Below are positions 1 through 5,262 of a stretch of DNA of 13,803 bases, piece after piece. The position numbers were made by a program, and so were the translations under genes. This DNA is from JBFWUM01 sp050247255 (GTDB lineage: Bacteria > Acidobacteriota > Vicinamibacteria > Vicinamibacterales > UBA2999), in assembly GCA_050247255.1 (NCBI GenBank), contig JBFWUM010000074.1, positions 1 through 13,803 on the forward strand, in the 5' to 3' direction. The notes beneath the pieces are model-generated. The model was not told where the DNA came from, searched no databases, and was given only the letters and a program-made list of their open reading frames with translations. Every line of letters starts with the position of its first letter. Position 1 is the first letter of the stretch.

Positions 1-197
1 GGCGGTACCTCACGGCGAAGGTGGGCATCGCCGTGAGCTTCTGGTACGAGCGGTTCGATGTGACCGACTTCGCCCGGGTGGACCTGCCGGGGACGACGCT
101 GCCCCAAATCGACTACCTCGGCGGGATTTATACGGGCTACGGCAACCGGCCCTACCGCGGGAGTACGCTGTTCACCCGGCTGCTATACCGATTCTGA
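1..197 (+). CDS. outer-membrane beta-barrel protein, C-terminal end (partial)
   Basis: Only the last 64 residues are inside the window; the gene enters from the left edge and stops with TGA at 195-197. The visible part alternates hydrophobic and polar residues with many Tyr, Trp and Phe, for example KVGIAVSFWYERF, then a loop rich in Gly and Tyr (YLGGIYTGYGNRPYRG), and ends LFTRLLYRF. A final strand ending in Phe is the usual C-terminal beta-signal recognised by the BAM complex, so an integral outer-membrane barrel is well supported. The tail resembles MtrB/PioB-type barrels that hold multiheme cytochromes, but 64 residues are too few to assign a family; a generic porin or receptor barrel is equally possible. 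It converges with the CsbD gene, with 100 bp between the two stops. Confidence 0.7.
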   Translation, partial: RYLTAKVGIAVSFWYERFDVTDFARVDLPGTTLPQIDYLGGIYTGYGNRPYRGSTLFTRLLYRF

Positions 198-297
198 GCC
201 GGGCATGGCAACGCGGCTGGCGCAGGGGGACATCGCCCCGGGCCGCCGGCGTGTCGGCGTCGGCGGTGGTCTCGATGACGAGTCGGCATGCCTCGCG

Positions 298-519
298 CTA
301 CCTGACGGCCTTGACCGACTTGACCGCTGTGGTCGCGTGTTCCACCGCGTCGGTCGCGACGTGGAGGGCCTTGCCGACGGCCGCCTTCGCCTTCCCGGTC
401 GCAACGTCGACCTTGCCCTCGACCTTCAGCGCCGGGCTGTTCGTGACGGCTGCAACAGCCTGCTTGACGTGGCCCTTCACCTCATCGACCTTGCCCTGAC
501 GCTCGTGCTTGTTCCACAT
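298..519 (-). CDS. CsbD-family stress-response protein
   Basis: A 73-residue, highly charged, Lys/Ala/Val-rich protein without membrane segments. Its N-terminal part, KHERQGKVDEVKGHVKQA followed by LKVEGKVDVATGKAKAAVG, matches the CsbD pattern of two repeated short helical units (GK-x-E-x-KGKVK ... EGK-x-x-x-AGK). CsbD proteins are small general-stress proteins of unknown biochemical role. The start is decided by a strong AGGAGG at 526-531, six bases from the ATG. The OB-fold lipoprotein gene ends only 38 bp upstream on the same strand, so the two are probably cotranscribed. The extended C-terminal half (Ala/Val/Thr-rich) is longer than in minimal CsbD proteins. Confidence 0.85.
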   Translation of the reverse strand: MWNKHERQGKVDEVKGHVKQAVAAVTNSPALKVEGKVDVATGKAKAAVGKALHVATDAVEHATTAVKSVKAVR

Positions 520-557
520 GGCGTGCCTCCTGGCGTTCGTGACGGATGTGTGCGCGT

Positions 558-932
558 TCAGTTCTTCGCGCGGTGGGACGACTCGGTCAGCACGATGCCG
601 GCCCCGAGCCCCATCGGCAGGTTGACGCGGTCACCGAGCGAGCTCAGGTTGTAGCCCTCGCGGACCTTGCCCTTGACGGTCACACGAGCGCTCTTGCGCG
701 GGACACCCTTGTCGGAGACGACCCAGAGCTGTCCGGTGCCGTCGTCGATCCGGTAGGCGCCGCGATTGAGAAACGAGTAGCTGTCGACCACCTCGCCGGA
801 CAGCGTGACGTCCCGGTTTCGGTAGCGCGAAGGGTCGGTGTTGATCTGGTTGACGGTCAGCGCACCGCAGGCCGTGGTCAGCACCGCGATGAGGGGGAGC
901 GTGGTCAGCGTGGCGATGCGGCGGTATGTCAT
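558..932 (-). CDS. OB-fold lipoprotein of unknown function
   Basis: A 124-residue predicted envelope protein. The N-terminus MTYRRIATLTTLPLIAVL is a signal peptide and is followed by TTAC at 19-22, a slightly atypical lipobox (Thr instead of Leu at -3), then Gly. The mature part has the layout of a small OB-fold: a conserved opening NTDPSRYRNRDVTLSGEV (29-46), a Gly-Asp-Asp-Gly-Thr-Gly turn followed by LWVVSD, and a VTVKGKVREG strand. This resembles bacterial tRNA_anti-like/OB-fold lipoproteins, whose ligand is not known. The start was chosen because it places the signal peptide at the N-terminus; no convincing Shine-Dalgarno is seen. An in-frame ATG at 1061 would add 43 non-signal residues and is unlikely. 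It lies directly upstream of the CsbD gene and diverges from the Lmo0937-type gene. Confidence 0.75.
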   Translation of the reverse strand: MTYRRIATLTTLPLIAVLTTACGALTVNQINTDPSRYRNRDVTLSGEVVDSYSFLNRGAYRIDDGTGQLWVVSDKGVPRKSARVTVKGKVREGYNLSSLGDRVNLPMGLGAGIVLTESSHRAKN

Positions 933-1029
933 GGGCCATCGTAGGCACGCGCGGCACGGCGTGTCTGTGCGCTTGGAGACAGACGCCGCCGATCCCGCGG
1001 CGCTACGCTCGGGGCGCTTGTGAGCGTCC

Positions 1030-1033
1030 GGAG
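1030..1033 (+). promoter_or_regulatory. Shine-Dalgarno of the Lmo0937-type gene
   Basis: GGAG lies five bases before the ATG at 1039. It fixes the start of the small membrane-protein gene upstream of the frameshift, which argues that the first ten codons belong to the gene and that translation was meant to begin there. Confidence 0.5.
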
Positions 1034-1038
1034 ACACC

Positions 1039-1195
1039 ATGCTGAACACGATTGTCATCATCCTGGTGGGTGATGTGGTTACTCGGGATGGGCACGGCGT
1101 ACACCGCGGGCGGGCTGATTCACGTCCTGCTCGTCATCGCCATCGCCGTGGTGCTGCTTCGCGTCATCCAGGGGCGGAGCCCGATCGGCGGCTAG
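1039..1195 (+). pseudogene. Lmo0937-family mini membrane protein with a +1 frameshift
   Basis: Reading from ATG 1039 gives MLNTIVIILV, then the frame slips at the GGG run 1068-1070. Continuing one base later gives VMWLLGMGTAYTAGG and LIHVLLVIAIAVVLLRVIQG to TAG at 1193-1195. Joined, the product is a 51-residue two-helix membrane protein with the family's usual N-terminus, the WLLG ... TAY-TAGG-IH turn and a C-terminal RVIQGR tail. Lmo0937-type proteins are tiny inner-membrane proteins of unknown function often found near stress genes, as here beside CsbD. The single extra G can be a sequencing or assembly error, a real inactivating mutation, or less likely a slip site. Re-initiation at ATG 1073 would yield a 40-residue fragment lacking most of the first helix. 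No long intact frame exists, so automatic annotation would miss it. Confidence 0.75.
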
Positions 1196-1214
1196 TGCCC
1201 GGTCGCGTCGCGCC

Positions 1215-3311
1215 ATGACCTGCGCGCGGGGCGCCAGGGCCCTGCTGCTGGCGCTTGCCTGCGTGTCGTGCTCGGCCGCGGCGGCACGAGCGGAGGCCGG
1301 GGCACAGCCCGACCGCCACGCGCTGCTCGATGTTCCGTATCTGGCCCAGACGCCTGACCTGTGCGGCGGCGCGGCCGTCTCGATGGTGCTGCGCTACTGG
1401 GGCGCTCACGACGTGTTCCCGCAGGACTTCGTGCCGCTGGTCCGCGAGGGCGGCATCCTGACCGGCGCGCTGACCGCGGCGGTTGTCGATCGGGGATGGC
1501 TCGCGTCGGTGCTCGAACCGGTGGAGGCGGCGGTCACCATCCAGCGCGAGGTGGACCAGGGCCGGCCGATCATCACGTTGATCGAGGTCTCGCCCGGTAC
1601 GTATCACTACGTGGTCGTGGTGGCGGTCACGGACGACGCCGTGGTCGTGCACGACCCGGCGCGCGCGCCATTCCGGGTGCTGCCCCTGGCGGAGTTCGAC
1701 ACGGTCTGGGCCGCGGCCGGCCGGTGGATGCTGCGCGTACTGCCTCGGGACGGGCTCAGTCCCGGTGCGCCCGTCCCGGCTCCTTCGCCATCGCCCGACG
1801 CGGTTCGACCCGCCATGCCCATGCTCGAGTCACCCTGTCAGGCGCTCGTCGCGCGGAGTGTAGGCGAGGCGCTGGCCGGGGATGCCACCGGGGCCGGGCG
1901 CGGCCTCGTGGCGGCCATCGGCCTGTGCCCGGCCGACTCCGCGGCGCGTCGGGAACTCGCAGGCCTCCGCTTTTCCCAGCGGCGATGGCCGGAGGCCGAG
2001 GTGCTGGCCCGGGAGGCCGTCGACCTGGCGCCGGACGACCGCTACGCGTGGCGGCTGCTGGCCACTGCCCGGTATCTGACGGGGAAGACCACCGGCGCGC
2101 TGACGGCGTGGAACCGTGCCGACGAGCCGCGGATCGACGTCGTCGATGTGCACGGTGCGGTCCGGACGAGTCATCCGACGGTCGTCCGCGCGCTCGACCT
2201 CGAGCCACGGTCGCTGCTGACGCCGGCCGCGTACGCGCAGGGGCTCCGGCGGCTGCGCGCGCTGCCCGGTGTGTCCGCGGCGCAGCTGCGCTATCAGCCG
2301 TTGGACGGCGGACGCGCGCGCCTGGACGCCTTCATCGACGAGCGTCCGACGCTGCCGCGCGGGTGGCTGCCGCTCGGCGTGACGGGCGCGCGCGCGCTCC
2401 TGCTGCGGGAGGTGATGGTCGACGTCCCCGGAGGGCTCGGTGCCGGCGAGCGGGCCGCGCTGCTGTGGCGATGGGCCAGCCGACGCCCCCGCATCGCCTT
2501 CGACCTCTCCCTGCCTGCGCCGCACGGGCTGCCGGGCATCCTGTCCCTCGAAGGCGCGTGGGAGCGCCAGACCTACGCGGACTTGATGCCATCGTCCGGA
2601 GCCTCCAGAACGGAGGAGCGACGGCGTGTCGCCCTGCGCCTCTCCGACTGGGCCACGCACTGGCTGCGCTGGCAGGCCGGTGCGGGCGTTGACGGCTGGC
2701 GCGGGCGTGACCCGGGCGTCGACGGCGCAGACCCCCAGCGGGGCCGGTTCATCACGGTGGAGGGCGGCGTGGACGTGCGCCCCGCGGGCGACCGGCTGGC
2801 CGTGGGTGCGTCGGCGGCCTGGTGGGGGCCGGTGGCCGGGCAGCGCCCGTTCGAAACGGGGACGCTCCGCGCGGCGTGGCGCTCCTCGGTAGAGCCGGCC
2901 CGGCCTTCGTGGTCCATCGTCACGGCACTGAGCGGTGCGAGCGCGCGTGCGCCGCTCGCCGTCTGGCCGGGTGCCGGCACCGGTCAGGCGCGGGACGGGC
3001 TGCTGCGCGCGCACCCGCTGCTGCGACAGGGTGTGCTGACGGGCGCTGTGTTCGGCCGCATCGTGCCCCGCGGAACGCTGACCTACATCCGGCCGGTGCG
3101 CACCGGACTTTCGGTGGCCGCGTTCGCGGACATGGCGCGCGCCTGGCATCGCCCTGTCGCCTCTGGCGCGTCACGGCTCCTGCTCGATGTCGGCGCCGGC
3201 CTCCGGGTCCACGCGCCCGGCGGCGGCGCCATGCGCATCGACCTGGCGCGCGGTCTGCGCGGCGGCGGCCTCGTCGTGTCCGCCGGATGGGACGAGGCGT
3301 GGCCGCAGTGA
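1215..3311 (+). CDS. PA2778-type C39 cysteine peptidase fused to POTRA and Omp85-like barrel
   Basis: A 698-residue secreted protein. Residues 1-26 form a signal peptide (LLLALACVSC ... AAAARA, likely cut before E27). Residues 38-175 are a C39-like papain-fold peptidase: Gln45 and Cys50 in LAQTPDLCGGAAVSMVLRYW, His131 in GTYHYVVVV, Asp147 in HDPAR, closing with LPLAEFDTVW ... RWMLRVLP as in the PA2778 cysteine-peptidase family. Residues 208-305 are TPR-like helices (AEVLAREAVDLAPDD). PA2778 proteins normally end here. This one continues with a POTRA-like segment (317-380, LTPAAYAQGLRRLRALPG ... ERPTLP) and about 300 residues of alternating strands ending in a D15/Omp85-like stretch, GAMRIDLARGLRGGGLVVSA. 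The last residues, WDEAWPQ, are not a classical terminal-Phe signal. The catalytic domain would face the periplasm. Peptidase assignment is firm; the POTRA/barrel call is from pattern only. There is no clear Shine-Dalgarno. The next gene encodes the PA2779-like partner. Confidence 0.8.
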   Translation: MTCARGARALLLALACVSCSAAAARAEAGAQPDRHALLDVPYLAQTPDLCGGAAVSMVLRYWGAHDVFPQDFVPLVREGGILTGALTAAVVDRGWLASVLEPVEAAVTIQREVDQGRPIITLIEVSPGTYHYVVVVAVTDDAVVVHDPARAPFRVLPLAEFDTVWAAAGRWMLRVLPRDGLSPGAPVPAPSPSPDAVRPAMPMLESPCQALVARSVGEALAGDATGAGRGLVAAIGLCPADSAARRELAGLRFSQRRWPEAEVLAREAVDLAPDDRYAWRLLATARYLTGKTTGALTAWNRADEPRIDVVDVHGAVRTSHPTVVRALDLEPRSLLTPAAYAQGLRRLRALPGVSAAQLRYQPLDGGRARLDAFIDERPTLPRGWLPLGVTGARALLLREVMVDVPGGLGAGERAALLWRWASRRPRIAFDLSLPAPHGLPGILSLEGAWERQTYADLMPSSGASRTEERRRVALRLSDWATHWLRWQAGAGVDGWRGRDPGVDGADPQRGRFITVEGGVDVRPAGDRLAVGASAAWWGPVAGQRPFETGTLRAAWRSSVEPARPSWSIVTALSGASARAPLAVWPGAGTGQARDGLLRAHPLLRQGVLTGAVFGRIVPRGTLTYIRPVRTGLSVAAFADMARAWHRPVASGASRLLLDVGAGLRVHAPGGGAMRIDLARGLRGGGLVVSAGWDEAWPQ

Positions 3312-3411
3312 TACCGACGACGCTGTCCGCTTCAGGACAGCGCGCGCGGCGCGGAGCCGCTACGCTCGTCAGGTCCGGTTCGTCTGCCGGCCCACTTGCT
3401 CAGAGGTTGTC

Positions 3412-3792
3412 ATGCGCATCCGAACGCTACTGGTATCCGTTGTCGTGTCGTCCCTGCTCTGGAGTTCATCCGCGATCGCGCAACAGCACATTGTCGGCTC
3501 TGCGGAGCTGACGCAGGCGCTGGCGGGCCAGGCGGCCACCGATGCGACGAACCGCGAGGCCGTGACGCGCGTGCTCCAGCACGATCAGATGCGCGCCGTG
3601 GCCGGACGCCTGGGCCTGAGCCTGACGCGCGCCGAGAATGCCGTCGCGACGCTGGGCAGCGCGGAACTGGCGAGCCTGGCCGACACCGCCCGTGCGGCCG
3701 ACGCACAGCTGGCCGGAGGCGCAAACACCGTCGTGATCTCGACGACGACGCTCCTGCTGGTCCTCATCATCGTCATCCTGATCGCTCGCTGA
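3412..3792 (+). CDS. PA2779-like small secreted/membrane-anchored protein
   Basis: A 126-residue protein. Residues 1-23 are a signal peptide (cut after SSSAIA), 24-100 are an amphipathic helical region with Leu/Ala heptads (AVAGRLGLSLTRAENAV), and 107-125 are one hydrophobic segment (TTTLLLVLIIVILIAR end). PA2779-family proteins share this plan (signal peptide, helical domain around a '...LGL...A..RV..L...E...LA' pattern, membrane tail) and are encoded next to PA2778 peptidases, exactly as here; the match is by layout and motif, so homology is likely but not proven. Gly102-Gly103 sit immediately before the tail. C39 peptidases typically cut after Gly-Gly, so this could be the substrate of the upstream enzyme; that is inference. 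The start is supported by AGAGG at 3402-3406. The 100-bp gap to the peptidase gene may hold its own promoter. Confidence 0.75.
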   Translation: MRIRTLLVSVVVSSLLWSSSAIAQQHIVGSAELTQALAGQAATDATNREAVTRVLQHDQMRAVAGRLGLSLTRAENAVATLGSAELASLADTARAADAQLAGGANTVVISTTTLLLVLIIVILIAR

Positions 3793-3798
3793 TCGGCA

Positions 3799-3825
3799 GC
3801 CGGATCGGCTGCCAGCCGATCCGGC
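3799..3825. terminator. 12-bp perfect hairpin between convergent genes
   Basis: GCCGGATCGGCT (3799-3810), loop GCC, then AGCCGATCCGGC (3814-3825) form a perfect 12-bp stem with a three-base loop, seven bases after the stop of the PA2779-like gene and 21 bases from the recA stop. A competing 7-bp stem (3795-3801 with 3807-3813) overlaps it. There is no T-tract on either side, so it is either an atypical intrinsic terminator or a 3'-end stabilising hairpin serving both convergent transcripts. Confidence 0.65.
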
Positions 3826-3846
3826 GAACCGTGACCGGCGCGCCCG

Positions 3847-4878
3847 TCAGACGCCCGCGGGTTCCAGCTCGCCGCGCAGGATGCCCAGTTCCTTCCGCAC
3901 GCGGTCCTCGATCGCCTGCGTCATCTCCGGGTGTTCCTTCAGGAACTGCTTGACGTTCTCGCGGCCCTGTCCGAGCCGCTCACCGCCGTAGGAGAACCAC
4001 GCACCCGTCTTCTCGACGATGCGCTTGTCGACGGCGAGGTCGAGCAGGTCACCCTCGCGCGAGATGCCCTCGCCGTACATCACGTCGAACTCGGCCTCGC
4101 GGAACGGCGGCGCCACCTTGTTCTTCACGACCTTCACCCGCGTCCGACCGCCGACGACGGCGTCGCCGTCCTTGATGGCGGCGATGCGGCGGATGTCGAT
4201 GCGGACCGACGAGTAGAACTTCAGCGCGCGACCGCCCGTGGTGGTCTCCGGGTTGCCGAACATCACGCCGATCTTCTCGCGCAGCTGGTTGATGAAGATC
4301 AGGCACGTCTTGGATTTCGAGACGACGCCGGTCAGCTTCCGCAGGGCCTGCGACATCAGGCGGGCCTGGAGGCCCATCTGGGCTTCGCCCATCTCGCCTT
4401 CGATCTCGGCCTTGGGCACGAGCGCCGCCACCGAGTCCACGACCACGACGTCCACGCCGCCCGACCGCACCAGCACCTCGACGATCTCGAGCGCCTGCTC
4501 GCCGTTGTCCGGCTGCGAGACGAGCAGGTTGTCGAGGTCCACGCCGAGCTTCTGCGCGTACACCGCGTCGAGCGCGTGCTCGGCGTCCACGAAGGCCGCC
4601 ATGCCGCCGTTCTTCTGGGCCTGCGCGATGACCTGCAGCGCGAGCGTGGTCTTGCCCGACGATTCCGGTCCGTAGACCTCGACCACCCGGCCGCGGGGCA
4701 CGCCGCCGACGCCGAGGGCGTAGTCGATGCTGATGGCGCCCGTCGAGATGACCTCGATCGGGGCGATCGCGCCCGTCTGGCCGAGCCGCATGATCGACCC
4801 CTTGCCGAACTGCTTTTCAATCTGGCCGACAGCGATGTCGAGGGCTTTGTTGCGTTCCTTCTGGTCGTCAACGGGCAT
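3847..4878 (-). CDS. recA: recombinase RecA
   Basis: A 343-residue RecA, the usual length. It is the ATP-dependent strand-exchange protein of homologous recombination and co-protease for LexA-type repressors. Visible hallmarks are the N-terminal helix KALDIAVGQIEKQFGKGSIM, Walker A GPESSGKT at 70-77, the VDVVVVDSVAAL Walker B strand, INQLREKIGVMFGNPETTTG (the loop-2 DNA-binding region) followed by GRALKFYSSVR, and a C-terminal domain ending ELEPAGV. The start is set by AAGGAG at 4885-4890, six bases from the ATG. It is monocistronic in this window: a strong promoter lies upstream and a hairpin beyond the stop. No canonical LexA box of the CTGT-N8-ACAG or GAAC-N4-GTTC type was recognised in its leader. 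Confidence 0.99.
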   Translation of the reverse strand: MPVDDQKERNKALDIAVGQIEKQFGKGSIMRLGQTGAIAPIEVISTGAISIDYALGVGGVPRGRVVEVYGPESSGKTTLALQVIAQAQKNGGMAAFVDAEHALDAVYAQKLGVDLDNLLVSQPDNGEQALEIVEVLVRSGGVDVVVVDSVAALVPKAEIEGEMGEAQMGLQARLMSQALRKLTGVVSKSKTCLIFINQLREKIGVMFGNPETTTGGRALKFYSSVRIDIRRIAAIKDGDAVVGGRTRVKVVKNKVAPPFREAEFDVMYGEGISREGDLLDLAVDKRIVEKTGAWFSYGGERLGQGRENVKQFLKEHPEMTQAIEDRVRKELGILRGELEPAGV

Positions 4879-4962
4879 CGGAATCTCCTTGGGCGCGGGG
4901 TTGGGCGCGCTGGCCGTGATGGTGGCAGACGCGAATGACAGCGCAGGTCACGGCCGGAAGTG

Positions 4963-4991
4963 ATCCTAGAAACGTGCCGGGCGAAAGTCAA
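4963..4991 (-). promoter_or_regulatory. recA sigma-70 promoter
   Basis: On the minus strand TTGACT (4991-4986), a 17-base spacer, and TAGGAT (4968-4963) form a near-consensus housekeeping promoter. The predicted start near 4956 gives a leader of about 78 bases before the recA ATG. Confidence 0.75.
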
Positions 4992-5190
4992 GCGAAAGAT
5001 GGCGGGACGGGCTGGAGTCTGTCCTGTTGGATCAACGACTTACAGGCGACGGGCCGTTCCTCGAGGAGCCCGGCCGATCAGGAAGTGCCGGGCCGGGGAG
5101 CGGGCGGTCGGCCCGTCCTGCAACTGTCTGGGACGGCGCGGATGCGTGTGGCGCCGCGGCGCCTCGTTCGTTTCATCGAGGCCAGGCGGG

Positions 5191-5218
5191 TTCCGGCCCG
5201 TGCGACTGACATTACAGT
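5191..5218 (+). promoter_or_regulatory. possible promoter of the PQQ dehydrogenase
   Basis: TTCCGG (5191-5196), a 16-base spacer and TACAGT (5213-5218) give a weak sigma-70-like pair in an otherwise GC-rich region. It would start transcription near 5225, just at the leader hairpin. The -35 match is poor, so only the -10 is moderately suggestive. Confidence 0.3.
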
Positions 5219-5224
5219 TATCGC

Positions 5225-5243
5225 CGGCCGGATGCACCGGCCG
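5225..5243 (+). promoter_or_regulatory. leader hairpin upstream of the PQQ dehydrogenase
   Basis: CGGCCGG (5225-5231), loop ATGCA, CCGGCCG (5237-5243): a perfect 7-bp all-GC stem ending seven bases before the Shine-Dalgarno. It could stabilise the 5' end or modulate ribosome access. In GC-rich DNA such a stem can also arise by chance. Confidence 0.35.
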
Positions 5244-5250
5244 TTCGCTC

Positions 5251-5257
5251 GGAGGAG
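5251..5257 (+). promoter_or_regulatory. strong Shine-Dalgarno deciding the dehydrogenase start
   Basis: GGAGGAG lies five bases before ATG 5263. It sets the start there rather than at any of the upstream in-frame candidates, and it places the signal peptide at the N-terminus. Confidence 0.8.
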
Positions 5258-5262
5258 CCGCC

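Larger units (their letters stand above)
4879..5262. other. divergent intergenic region recA / PQQ dehydrogenase
   Basis: A 384-bp spacer with no credible gene. It holds the recA ribosome site and promoter on its left side. A nested inverted repeat at 5023-5046 has outer arms CCTGT ... ACAGG and an inner palindrome GTTG-GAT-CAAC at 5026-5036, about 32 bp upstream of the recA -35. On the right side are a weak promoter candidate, a hairpin and the ribosome site of the dehydrogenase. The reading frame of the dehydrogenase stays open back to 4960, but that extension is Arg/Gly-rich low-quality sequence, so it is not taken as coding. Nothing recognisable lies in 5047-5190. Confidence 0.6.

Noticed and set aside
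243..266. CCGCCG ... CGGCGG inverted repeat between the barrel gene and CsbD as a terminator
   Set aside because: Only 6 bp with a 12-base loop in sequence built from repeated CGGCG; no T-tract. Too weak to call.
205..654. A 149-codon plus-strand frame across the CsbD gene
   Set aside because: It is antisense to two genes with recognisable families and ribosome sites; its product has no domain pattern and is typical of open frames in GC-rich DNA.
4960..5262. N-terminal extension of the PQQ dehydrogenase by 101 codons
   Set aside because: The strong GGAGGAG at 5251-5257 and the signal peptide right after ATG 5263 fix the start; the extension overlaps the recA promoter.
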